Positions 8,621 to 17,333 of a stretch of DNA of 64,000 bases are shown piece after piece. Position numbers and translations under genes: made by a program. Source of the stretch: Paraflavitalea pollutisoli (lineage in GTDB: Bacteria > Bacteroidota > Bacteroidia > Chitinophagales > Chitinophagaceae); NCBI RefSeq assembly GCF_029360705.1, contig NZ_JARKMX010000008.1:3479479-3543478 (forward strand), in the 5' to 3' direction. Below the pieces are notes generated by a model. It had not been told where the DNA came from. It was given only the letters and a program-made list of their open reading frames with translations, and searched no databases. Numbering within the stretch: the first letter of the stretch is position 1; every line of letters begins with the position of its first letter.

Positions 8621-11092
8621 CTATTTGCCAGCGCGCTTAACGGGAGCCGCTGCCTTACCCGTATTGAAGGAACGCACCACCGCCGGAAGTCCTGGGGTAC
8701 TCAATGTGACGGTATAAGGCTGGCCGCTGTTGTCCGGTTGTACATATACGATCAAGGGACCATTGACCACCGGCTTCGTAGGTGCCCGGTAAGGTGTAGT
8801 ATCCGCCAGGTTGCCATTTTCCATGCCAATGAATCGCGCGGCACCTGCTACCACAACGGTAATCGGATTACCGGGACGGTAGAGTTCTCTGCCCGCATCA
8901 TCAGCAATCCGCACTTCCAGTTGCGTCATCGCTTTTTTATCTTGGATCAGCGGATGTGTATAGACCGTAGTCTGTATGGTAGCAGCAGGCCCTGTAGTTG
9001 CCAGGGTTGCGGTACGCACCAGTTTACCCTGGTTGTATCCTTTGGCTTCTACCTTCCCGGCTTCGTATAACGTACTCCAATTAAAGATCCCATTCTGCGT
9101 GGCCTCCCGCGTCAGGCGCCCCAGCGAACGCCCATTCACCAGTACTTCCACCTCCTCACAGTTGGAGAAACAACGCACGCTGATCGAGTCACCTGCCTTC
9201 GCATTCCATTGCGGTTCGGCCCGCTTCTGACTCCAGTTGCCGTTTCCTTCCCGCCCGCGTATGGTACTGGTACCGATGTACAGCATGGCGGCATCGCTCC
9301 ACAAGCTTTGGCGGAAATAGTACTCTGGCTTGGCAAATCCCCCCAGGGTGATCAGGCCGGCGCCATTGCTGCGGGTGGGCCATTGTCCGGCTTCACCCAT
9401 ATAGTCAATGCCCGTCCACAGATACTGCGCAGAGATATAATCGTTTTTCGCTACCGCCATCCAGTTGTTGTATTGCATACCATTTTCGCTACCATAGACG
9501 ATGCGCTTCGGATACACGACATGATCCGAATCGTAGCGGTATTCCTGGTAGTTGTATCCTACGATATCCAGGTTGCCGGGGTAACTGGTGGTATTGGACA
9601 TCACCACACCTGCGAGGGCGGCAGTAACCGGACGGGTAGTATCCAGTTGCTTCACCACCTTTACCAGTTGGGCCGATAGCTCGCCCAGTCTTGCGGCTGG
9701 CGGATGGTCGGGCAAATACCCTTTACCGTATATCTGGGGATTGCGTCCCGTGCTCAGCACTTCGTGCGAATAGGGATCATTGGGATAGTCGATCTCATTA
9801 CCGATGCTCCACATGATGATGGAAGGTCTGTTCTGGTTGCGCAGCACCATGGCTTCGATATCTCTGGCGGCCCACTCCGTAAAATAGCTATGGTAACCGT
9901 CTTTACCTGGCGTGCCTTTGTTCCAGCCACTGATCCATTTGTTCTTCCCCGTCTCCCATTCGTCGAAGGCTTCATCTTGCACCAGGAACCCCATTTTATC
10001 GCAGAGGCGGTACAGATACTCCGCATGTGGATTGTGGCTCATGCGGATCGCATTACAACCTCCTGCCTTCAGCAGGTCCAGGCGACGTACCCATACTTCT
10101 TCGGGCACCGCCACGCCCAATACGCCGGCATCGTCGTGGATACACACGCCTTTCAACTTCATCGGCTGACCATTCAGGGTAAATCCCTTATCGGCATCGA
10201 AGGCAAAGGATCTGATACCGACTTCATCATTCCAGTCATCCACCAACTTGCCAGCTGCCGATACTTTCACCTGCAATTGATAGAGATAGGGACGATCAAC
10301 CGACCACAACATTGGTTGCTTCACGTCGAAATGGATAGCCGCCGTCAGGTTGTTTCCGCTTGTTACGGAAGGGGTTTGCTTCGCGCTGGCCACTACCCTG
10401 CCCGCCGCATCTTTGAGCATCGCTTCTACCTGCAGTTGGCGGGCTCGTGCGGGTTCAATGGTTACTTTGACGGTTGCCATCGCCCGGGTAGCGTCGACCA
10501 CATCGGTCGTAAAAGCTACACCCCAGGTGGCGATGTGCACCGGGTTGACGATGGTGAGGTGCACATCGCGGTAGATACCCGACCCGGTATACCAACGGGA
10601 GTCTGCAAACAGGGTATGATCTGCTTTTACCGCCAGGATGTTGTTGCCATCAAAACGGAGGAAGGGTGTGAGGTCGTACTGGAAAGCCACAAACCCATTG
10701 GGCCGTTTGCCCAGCGAATGGCCATTGATCCAGACCTCACTGTTGTTGTATACGCCATCAAAATTGATGTAGACTTTCTTTGATTTCCAGGCCGCGGGCG
10801 CTTTGAATGTTTTACGGTACCAGCCAATGCCGCCTGGCAGGTATCCGGTGGCACTGGCCCATTGGTTGCTGAAGGGCATTTCAATGGCCCAATCGTGCGG
10901 CAGGCTCAGGGTTCGCCAGTCCCCATCGTTGTAAGTAGCCTGCTCGCCACCCACCGCGTCACCGGCCTTGAATTTCCAGGCTTCATTGAAGAGCAATTGC
11001 TGCCTGATCTGTGCAGTGCCCGTATTCAACGTCAACAGCACCAGGCTTAGTAATACGGCGTTTCTTATGTGCATCATCGTCCTTTTTTTCAT
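8621..11092 (-). CDS. Glycoside hydrolase family 2 enzyme (beta-galactosidase-like)
   Basis: An 823-aa secreted exo-glycosidase. I chose the ATG at 11092 because it begins a proper signal peptide (MKKRTMMHIRNAVLLSLVLL, ending NTGTAQ); the longer open frame to 11203 has no signal. The jelly-roll sugar-binding domain (WYRKTF, NGHSLGKRPNGFVAFQYDLT) is followed by an Ig-like domain. The TIM barrel carries the general acid/base Glu433 in WSIGNEID and the nucleophile Glu536 in VYGSENG. Beta-sandwich domains of the DUF4982 type close the protein (EVEVLVNGRSLG). It may cleave terminal beta-galactosides or related sugars. It is transcribed alone, but its promoter has the tandem G-tract element also found before the GH128 gene and the SusC-led locus at the right end, so it probably belongs to the same regulon. 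Confidence 0.93.
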   Translation of the reverse strand: MKKRTMMHIRNAVLLSLVLLTLNTGTAQIRQQLLFNEAWKFKAGDAVGGEQATYNDGDWRTLSLPHDWAIEMPFSNQWASATGYLPGGIGWYRKTFKAPAAWKSKKVYINFDGVYNNSEVWINGHSLGKRPNGFVAFQYDLTPFLRFDGNNILAVKADHTLFADSRWYTGSGIYRDVHLTIVNPVHIATWGVAFTTDVVDATRAMATVKVTIEPARARQLQVEAMLKDAAGRVVASAKQTPSVTSGNNLTAAIHFDVKQPMLWSVDRPYLYQLQVKVSAAGKLVDDWNDEVGIRSFAFDADKGFTLNGQPMKLKGVCIHDDAGVLGVAVPEEVWVRRLDLLKAGGCNAIRMSHNPHAEYLYRLCDKMGFLVQDEAFDEWETGKNKWISGWNKGTPGKDGYHSYFTEWAARDIEAMVLRNQNRPSIIMWSIGNEIDYPNDPYSHEVLSTGRNPQIYGKGYLPDHPPAARLGELSAQLVKVVKQLDTTRPVTAALAGVVMSNTTSYPGNLDIVGYNYQEYRYDSDHVVYPKRIVYGSENGMQYNNWMAVAKNDYISAQYLWTGIDYMGEAGQWPTRSNGAGLITLGGFAKPEYYFRQSLWSDAAMLYIGTSTIRGREGNGNWSQKRAEPQWNAKAGDSISVRCFSNCEEVEVLVNGRSLGRLTREATQNGIFNWSTLYEAGKVEAKGYNQGKLVRTATLATTGPAATIQTTVYTHPLIQDKKAMTQLEVRIADDAGRELYRPGNPITVVVAGAARFIGMENGNLADTTPYRAPTKPVVNGPLIVYVQPDNSGQPYTVTLSTPGLPAVVRSFNTGKAAAPVKRAGK

Positions 11093-11110
11093 ATGGTATT
11101 TCGTTCGGCA

Positions 11111-11172
11111 TAAATGTATCAATCCTCTCCCCCGCAGCAGGGGGGTATTCTCATAAAAATGAGGGGGTAAAT
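11111..11172 (-). promoter_or_regulatory. Tandem C-tract activator site and -7-like element of the GH2 gene
   Basis: On the minus strand ATTTACCCCC (11172-11163) and ATACCCCCC (11148-11140) repeat with 22-bp spacing. A TACATTTA element (11118-11111) sits 45 bp downstream of the first box. The same geometry occurs at 45046-45105 and 63268-63330. The core TAAAAATGAGGGGGTAAATTG, read on the plus strand across 11153-11174, is nearly the same as at the SusC site. Confidence 0.6.
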
Positions 11173-11189
11173 TGGAATCGCCGTTGCAG

Positions 11190-11223
11190 GAAAAAGCCCC
11201 CACCAGGTTCGGCGGGGGCTTGT
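11190..11223 (-). terminator. Terminator at the end of the eCIS operon
   Basis: An 8-bp GC-rich stem (AAGCCCCC at 11194-11201 with GGGGGCTT at 11214-11221). On the minus strand it is followed by TTTTT. It lies 40 bp past the stop codon of the AAA+ ATPase gene. Confidence 0.8.
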
Positions 11224-11262
11224 TATCAATATATTACAGAACCTGGCGTGCTTAGCCGGTGG

Positions 11263-12504
11263 TTATAAACTCGTCAACCGGTTCTCCTTGCGCAGCTCGC
11301 GGATAATGCCTTCCTTGAGTAATGGCAACCCGATGGGAGACTGCTGGTAACTTGATTTCAAGAGGGCATAGTGCACGATATTGGTGATGCCGCCCCCGCT
11401 CAATTCGGTCTTCGCCACCTCGTCCCATTCGTGATTGGCCAGTTCTACCGAACCTTTGGGCAACTCGGCCAGCAGTTTCTCCCAAATGGCCTTGCGCTGT
11501 GGTTGATCGGGCATGGGAAATTCGGCGATGATCTGGAACCGCCGCAAAAAAGCCGGATCGATGTTCTCTTTTAAATTGGTCGATATGATGATGATACCGG
11601 GATAATCTTCTATACGCTGCAACAAGTAGGCTACTTCCTGGTTGGCATAGCGGTCGTTCGAGGAATTGACGGAGGTCCGCTTGCCAAACAAGGCATCGCC
11701 TTCGTCGAAGAACAATACCCAGTTCTTGTGTTCCGCCGCCTCAAATATCTTCGACAGGTTCTTTTCCGTTTCGCCGATGTATTTCGACACGATCTGTGAC
11801 AGGTCGATACGGTAGATCGGCCTACCCAGTTCCTGGGCGATGATCGTAGCCGTTTGCGTTTTGCCGGTTCCACTCTTGCCAAAGAAGATCACTTTTAATC
11901 CCGTCTTCAAGCGCTTGGTAAAGGCGAGGCTGGCTGTTGGCTGCTCCTGGTAGTGCTGCCAATGCCTAATCTCCTCGATGCTCCGCTTGACGGGCTCCGT
12001 CAGTACCAGGTCATCCAGCGTAAGTGTTGTTGTAATGAACCCGCCCAGGTTGAGGCTGCTGAACCGCTGTTCGTAAACGAGTGAATAGTGCTGAAACAGT
12101 TTCCGGAAATGACTGCTGAACACCAACCGCCCCGACAAAAAGGGCTCACCTGGCAACGCCGGTTCGATATTGAGCAAAGCTTCGGGGTGCGACAGGTATT
12201 GCGGTATGTTTTGGATAAAGCCGATCCGCGCGTCGGTGTTGTTACCACAGCAACAATACATCCAGGTTTCACCGGTGGGCATAATACCCCGGTGCTGATT
12301 GCCCCGGCTACCGCCGACGAGTGGGAAATCGCCTTCGGCGCCAAACTCCTGTTTGACCAGGGTATCGAGCAGATCCGATTGTACGATGGGTATCAAACAC
12401 AAGCTAATACCTACCCGTTCATATTCATCGGGCACTGCATACAATTCGGGAAACGCTGCCTGCATTTTATCCTGAAACTCTTGTAATATGGCTGGTAACT
12501 GCAT
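11263..12504 (-). CDS. eCIS AAA+ ATPase (Afp15-like)
   Basis: A 413-aa ATPase that in eCIS loci is needed for particle assembly or cargo loading. Residues 1-190 are a family-specific N-terminal region. The AAA+ core follows, with Walker A GKSGTGKT at 209-216, Walker B VLFFDE at 263-268, sensor-1 Asn310 in ISTN and a two-arginine finger at 321-322 (FLRRF). A small helical lid follows. The match to the Afp15/PVC15 class rests on the ATPase type plus its place as the last gene of the operon, 5 bp after the payload gene. A Cys-rich YCCCGN phrase near residue 83 is unusual. It is distinct from T6SS ClpV, since it lacks a second AAA domain, so sheath recycling as in T6SS is not expected. Confidence 0.93.
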   Translation of the reverse strand: MQLPAILQEFQDKMQAAFPELYAVPDEYERVGISLCLIPIVQSDLLDTLVKQEFGAEGDFPLVGGSRGNQHRGIMPTGETWMYCCCGNNTDARIGFIQNIPQYLSHPEALLNIEPALPGEPFLSGRLVFSSHFRKLFQHYSLVYEQRFSSLNLGGFITTTLTLDDLVLTEPVKRSIEEIRHWQHYQEQPTASLAFTKRLKTGLKVIFFGKSGTGKTQTATIIAQELGRPIYRIDLSQIVSKYIGETEKNLSKIFEAAEHKNWVLFFDEGDALFGKRTSVNSSNDRYANQEVAYLLQRIEDYPGIIIISTNLKENIDPAFLRRFQIIAEFPMPDQPQRKAIWEKLLAELPKGSVELANHEWDEVAKTELSGGGITNIVHYALLKSSYQQSPIGLPLLKEGIIRELRKENRLTSL

Positions 12505-12509
12505 GGTTG

Positions 12510-15500
12510 TTAGAAGAAGTCATCGTGATTTATCTGGAATCGCCGGGAGCCTGTTGTGCTTTGCTCTTCCCAACTGCTGGGCTTGTCGACATCACTCTGT
12601 TTGCGGGAATCGATACCCGCCTTTAAAACTAAGGTTTTGATCTCGTAATTGACGAAAGTGGGGAGCTTTATTCTGGGGAACCGCTTTTCAATTCTGCCCA
12701 GTGAATCGTTGGGTGGTCCGTAGGCATATTTAACCCAATAATGCAACACGCCACCGCCGTGCACGGTTTCTTTGGCGGGGTTCTCAAACACCGTCTTCAT
12801 ATCATTATTCGCAGAAATAGGAATTGGAGCGAGGTTTTTAACGTCACCACCGGTGCCAAACAACTGGTGGTTGAGAATATGCCCACGCACCCGGTTGGAA
12901 AAAGTGAGGGTGCTGTCGTTCATGATGTTCCAAAACTCCGAACTGCCACCGCTGCTGGGTTCGCTACCCACAAAATCCTTACTGTGTATGGACAGCAACG
13001 GCACATCCACACTTACCCCATCCTGGCTGGACAGGTTGGTCATCAAGGTACTGTTCTTGCGCAGCATGTTGTATCTATTTGAGTAAGTAGGCCCGTACGT
13101 AACCGTTTTCACTTCCGGTATGGCCGCTTTGTTGTTGCCAATGTTGGCTGGCAACTGTCGCAGATTGTCTGCCACATCCTCCAGTAATTTCCGGATCTCT
13201 TCTCCCACCGCTTCAGTCCAGGGCTTTTGCAGCCATCCATCGATCTGATTATTTTTTCTACGACACGCTGTGATCAGCTTTTTGAATTCATCATACCGCG
13301 GCTTGTTCTGGTTTTTGGCTTGATTCTCATTCCATAGCCTATCCAGGTAATTGCCGAGGTGATCGGTCAAACTATGCCGCATTACCTTGAACTTACCTCC
13401 CTGTTCTTCTACCTTGAGGGTGTGCGTTTCACCCGACTGATCTTTGTAGGATTTAAACATGTTCTTAAAGTAGGCCTTTGCTTTTTCCCATCCTTCCTTC
13501 AGCTTTGCCTTAGCCTTGTCTTTCTTATCTTCTACCCATTGTTTACCGGCCTTTATTTTCGCATCCACTTTATCGAGGAACTTGAAGATGCCCAGCTTGG
13601 TCATTACCTGCTTCAGCTTTTCCATCATCTTCGTGATGGCCTTGTTGATCGGGTCTTTGATCTTCTTTTGAATAATGTCGTTGATCTTTTTGCCGATCTT
13701 TCCCAGGCCCAATATGGCAGCGAGGAAGGTAATGGCCAGGCCCAGGAATTTCGCCAGCACCTTTTCTACCATGCCCGATACCTTGGCCACATTGCCCGCC
13801 AGTATTTCACCAAACGTATCGATGATACCGGTAATGATGTCGACGATCTGCCGGGCTTTGGCAAACAGGGTACGCAGAAAATCGATCAGTGATTTCACCG
13901 CAGAAATGAACCCTGCCCCTGGTATCAGCATCGACACGATCTTCACCACGGCGACCTCCACGATCGTTGTCACGATGAAGGTCTTTGCTTCCTCCATCAG
14001 TTTTTCCTTCAGGTCGTTGAACTGCTCTTTGATAAACTCCCACAATCCAGCGATGCCATCCTTTTTAACGATCGTAAATACCTGCAGTATCTTATCACCC
14101 GTCTTTACCCCGAGGTCTACGCCTTTCTCCAACATCGTCACATACTTTTCACCTATCACCTTCTTGGCGATCTCCTTCATGTTCTGTATGCTGATGCCCA
14201 ATATCTGGAGGATGATACTTAGTATCCCTTTGAAGTCAAACTTCTCCGGTAGCACAATCCCCGCATCGCCCATCTGCCCCGTGATCCATTCCAAGGCACC
14301 TTGCAACAGGTGCTTGGCAATGTTCTTGACGAAATTGTTGAACCCTTCCGAAGCGCCTCTGCATAGGTTACCGAAGAATTGCAGCGGCGCCTTGATGATG
14401 CGTTTACCATATTCGGCTGCCCGCTCCAGGGCCTTCTTGAGGTCGGCCAGTAATTGAATGATCTCTTTGATGGCATCTACGATGGCATCGAGCGCTTTCT
14501 CGAGCCAGCTCTTACGGTCATCCATGATCTGCTTGAACTGCTTTTCCAGGCCGATCACCCCATCTGCATATTTCTTCGCCAGGCTATTGGTGAGCGCCTG
14601 TTGCTTCTCATTCACACTATCCTGCAGCGCATTGAATTTCTCCATCACCGCTTTGGCGCTTTCCACGCCCACGTCCTGCAGGTCTTTGGGTAGGCCATCT
14701 ACAAACACCTTCACTGCTTTACGTGCTGCCTGTATCTCTTCGATGATGGCATTGAGGGTATCGGCAATCCTGGTGGTAAGCGGGTCGAGGGCCTTCGACA
14801 GTTCTTCTTCGTACTTCTCCGATTCTATTCTGAATACCTTCTGCACCCGGTTTTTATAGTCACCCGGCGAAAAGGTTTTGGACGCCCATTCCCAGCTAAA
14901 CTCCTCATCGAGCGCTCTGTTGGCACTGATCTTGAAGTTCTCATTGGCCTTGGCCATGATGGCATCGAAATCTTCGTTCACGCTTTTATCGAGCGTGGCC
15001 AATTTATCATTGACCGATTTCTCTGCTGCTGTATAGATGCCCTCTATCTTGTCGGATACTTCTTTGCGCTTCTTCTCGTCCGCCGATTGGGTGGCATCCT
15101 TTACAGCATTCACTTTACCGAACTCGCCATCGCGCACCGCATGGATCAGGTCTGTTTTGTTGTTGATACCCGACCTGGCAACCTGCTTGTCTTTGTCCAA
15201 CTGACCGGTCTCTATCTCGCGGTAATCTGTCTTGACAGCGGCGGCCTTTTCCTGGCTGCTCTTTTTTTGCCCCAGTGCCCCGGTAAACTGTTCTTCATTC
15301 GAATCTGCCAGCTGGGCTTCATCCACGTCATTCTCCGCCATCTTCGCATCTATCTTGCCCGACTCTGCCTCCAGCGTGATGCGTTCATCGGCAACCGGCT
15401 TGGCGACTGCTTTTTCCGTGTGCGGAATATTCTTGTCGGGCCCCGCATTCTCTATTACCTTGTCTGCGCTGTTGCGCAGGGGTACTGCCTCGAGGTTGGG

Positions 15501-17330
15501 TGCCTGGTCATGGGCTTTTTCTACATCACCTACCGACTCTTTCTTTTTATCCGAGATATCTTCTTCACTTTTCTCTTTTACTTTTTTCACATCCCCTTCA
15601 CTCAGTGCTGGCTTCTCTCCTTCGGGTGTGGCGTTTTTTCTTTCTTCCAGCATCTTACGCACCTCGGCCATAATATTTTCCTTCAGGTCTTTCGCCCTGA
15701 ATTGCGGCACCTTGACATTTTCAAACCCCTGAATTTTGTTGGCCTGGGCCCCACTCATGCGTTCATTCGCGGGCGATAGGGCACTGGCCTGGGCTTCGCC
15801 GGCTTTTTGCTCGGCCGGATCATGCGCTTTTTCGTTCTTGGCGTTTTTATCGAGGATGCCATGCAGTTGCGCAAATTCAGCGTCCTGCTTCATGATCTGT
15901 TTGGGATCAATGGGCGGCTCGGGTACTTTCTCGTCACTTTCTTTCTCTCCTCCTTCTGCTGGCTTTTCGGTGGCGATATCTAGCTTTACCGCTTCGAGCG
16001 AAGTGTTGTATTGATTGACGGTGGTATTGGCCGGTGTAATGGGTGCAGCCGGTGCCAGGTTCACACCTTCTGCGTGTGCCTTCAGCCGTTCATCGAGCTT
16101 GAAATCTTTGTCATCGGTCACTTCTACGCCTTTGAACAAAGGGTTTACATAGAAGTCCCAGTAACTATAGGGATCGGTTTTAATTTGTATCTGTCCGCCG
16201 GTATGGTTGGTACCTGCTGTATTGCCGTTGATGGTGATGACCCGCAGATTGGACAGGTCTTTTTCTTCACCGACGGTTTCGGGATCGGTCTTCACCACCA
16301 GGGCGTGGTGGTTGTAACCATTCTTGATCACAATGTCGCCCGGACGGGGCAGGTACGCCCCTTTCTTGTATTGGTCTTTTGCGGTAAAGTTGGGAACACC
16401 TACTTTCCACGGTGGTGGATGGATACCGCTTTTGTGCAGTGCCCAAAAAGCAAATATGCCGCACCAGCTGGGCAGCAGGTCCACATTGGGTTCCTGTACA
16501 TTGTAGTGCTTGCCTTCTTTATCGACATGTACTTTGGTAGCCGTGCCCTTGCGCACAAACTTGATGTACTCTTCGAGGAATTTGCCCGGCTTGTATTCAG
16601 ATTTGTCTTTGATGATCTGCTCATCGCCGAAAGTGGTGCGAAAATACTCAACGAGTAGCTCCCACCCTACCCGCGTACCATCTTTATTGACAGCGTTCGA
16701 GTTTACCTTACCCGATTCCCCAACGGCAATGAGTGCTGCCCGCTGTAAAGCCTTTTTCTGGTAAGGAGTGCGGTCTTCCGGTTCCGTGAGGGATTTCAAT
16801 TGTACCTCTACCTTGTCGACCTGGTCACCAGGCTCGATGGTATGGAACAATTCGTGCGCCAGCAGGCTCAACCCTTCCAATGTACCTGGTTCAAAAACGT
16901 TGGTATTGAAAAAGACCTGCTCACCGACCGTGAACGCCGCGGCATGCTGCGCTGTGGCAATCTTTGTACTCAGGGGGTCGGCATACAATTTCACTTCGGT
17001 GAAATCTTCGCCCAGGTGTAGTTTGAAGGCAGTGATCAGGGAAGGCGGTAGCAAGAAGGCCTCCAACCCATCGACCAGTTCATTTTTGACGGTATTTTTA
17101 GGCGTCACCGGCCGTTTCAAAGCGCTGCTGCTTTGTTGATAAGCCTGCACAATAGCCGGCGTAGCCAATGCTTTCTCCGCGAACTCAGTCGCCTTTTGTT
17201 CTTCTTTATTGACGCGTTGTGTGTTGCCGCCAGCCGGTCCCCCCTTTTTGACAAACGGATCCCTTTTGCCCTGCTGCATAAAGGGGCGCCTTGCCTTGTT
17301 CCGGGCTTGTATGGTGGCAGCTGTTTTCAT
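12510..17330 (-). CDS. Putative eCIS payload: DUF4157 + CHAP-like + long helical region + nuclease-like C-terminus
   Basis: A 1606-aa cytosolic-type protein (no signal peptide) between the tape measure and ATPase genes. A DUF4157 domain spans about 90-170, with a zinc-type HELFH motif (His159, Glu160, His163). A CHAP/NlpC-like domain spans about 215-395, with Cys290 in LPSWCGIFAF, His341-His342 in NGYNHHALVV and Asn369 in INGNTAG. Residues 400-700 are charged and low in complexity. Residues 700-1000 are long helices. Residues about 1000-1300 hold several amphipathic or hydrophobic helices with Gly (AITFLAAILGLGKIG) that could insert into membranes. The last 150 residues contain RGHILNHQLFGTGGDVKNLA (from 1482) and PISANND, a pattern common in polymorphic-toxin His-Asn nuclease ends. 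DUF4157 marks many eCIS cargos, so I infer an injected effector. No immunity gene is adjacent. The nuclease call is tentative. Confidence 0.85.
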   Translation of the reverse strand: MKTAATIQARNKARRPFMQQGKRDPFVKKGGPAGGNTQRVNKEEQKATEFAEKALATPAIVQAYQQSSSALKRPVTPKNTVKNELVDGLEAFLLPPSLITAFKLHLGEDFTEVKLYADPLSTKIATAQHAAAFTVGEQVFFNTNVFEPGTLEGLSLLAHELFHTIEPGDQVDKVEVQLKSLTEPEDRTPYQKKALQRAALIAVGESGKVNSNAVNKDGTRVGWELLVEYFRTTFGDEQIIKDKSEYKPGKFLEEYIKFVRKGTATKVHVDKEGKHYNVQEPNVDLLPSWCGIFAFWALHKSGIHPPPWKVGVPNFTAKDQYKKGAYLPRPGDIVIKNGYNHHALVVKTDPETVGEEKDLSNLRVITINGNTAGTNHTGGQIQIKTDPYSYWDFYVNPLFKGVEVTDDKDFKLDERLKAHAEGVNLAPAAPITPANTTVNQYNTSLEAVKLDIATEKPAEGGEKESDEKVPEPPIDPKQIMKQDAEFAQLHGILDKNAKNEKAHDPAEQKAGEAQASALSPANERMSGAQANKIQGFENVKVPQFRAKDLKENIMAEVRKMLEERKNATPEGEKPALSEGDVKKVKEKSEEDISDKKKESVGDVEKAHDQAPNLEAVPLRNSADKVIENAGPDKNIPHTEKAVAKPVADERITLEAESGKIDAKMAENDVDEAQLADSNEEQFTGALGQKKSSQEKAAAVKTDYREIETGQLDKDKQVARSGINNKTDLIHAVRDGEFGKVNAVKDATQSADEKKRKEVSDKIEGIYTAAEKSVNDKLATLDKSVNEDFDAIMAKANENFKISANRALDEEFSWEWASKTFSPGDYKNRVQKVFRIESEKYEEELSKALDPLTTRIADTLNAIIEEIQAARKAVKVFVDGLPKDLQDVGVESAKAVMEKFNALQDSVNEKQQALTNSLAKKYADGVIGLEKQFKQIMDDRKSWLEKALDAIVDAIKEIIQLLADLKKALERAAEYGKRIIKAPLQFFGNLCRGASEGFNNFVKNIAKHLLQGALEWITGQMGDAGIVLPEKFDFKGILSIILQILGISIQNMKEIAKKVIGEKYVTMLEKGVDLGVKTGDKILQVFTIVKKDGIAGLWEFIKEQFNDLKEKLMEEAKTFIVTTIVEVAVVKIVSMLIPGAGFISAVKSLIDFLRTLFAKARQIVDIITGIIDTFGEILAGNVAKVSGMVEKVLAKFLGLAITFLAAILGLGKIGKKINDIIQKKIKDPINKAITKMMEKLKQVMTKLGIFKFLDKVDAKIKAGKQWVEDKKDKAKAKLKEGWEKAKAYFKNMFKSYKDQSGETHTLKVEEQGGKFKVMRHSLTDHLGNYLDRLWNENQAKNQNKPRYDEFKKLITACRRKNNQIDGWLQKPWTEAVGEEIRKLLEDVADNLRQLPANIGNNKAAIPEVKTVTYGPTYSNRYNMLRKNSTLMTNLSSQDGVSVDVPLLSIHSKDFVGSEPSSGGSSEFWNIMNDSTLTFSNRVRGHILNHQLFGTGGDVKNLAPIPISANNDMKTVFENPAKETVHGGGVLHYWVKYAYGPPNDSLGRIEKRFPRIKLPTFVNYEIKTLVLKAGIDSRKQSDVDKPSSWEEQSTTGSRRFQINHDDFF

Positions 17331-17333
17331 CGG

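Noticed and set aside
11092-11203. Upstream extension of the GH2 open frame to 11203
   Set aside because: The added 37 residues have no signal-peptide character and cover the promoter element; the ATG at 11092 starts a normal signal peptide.
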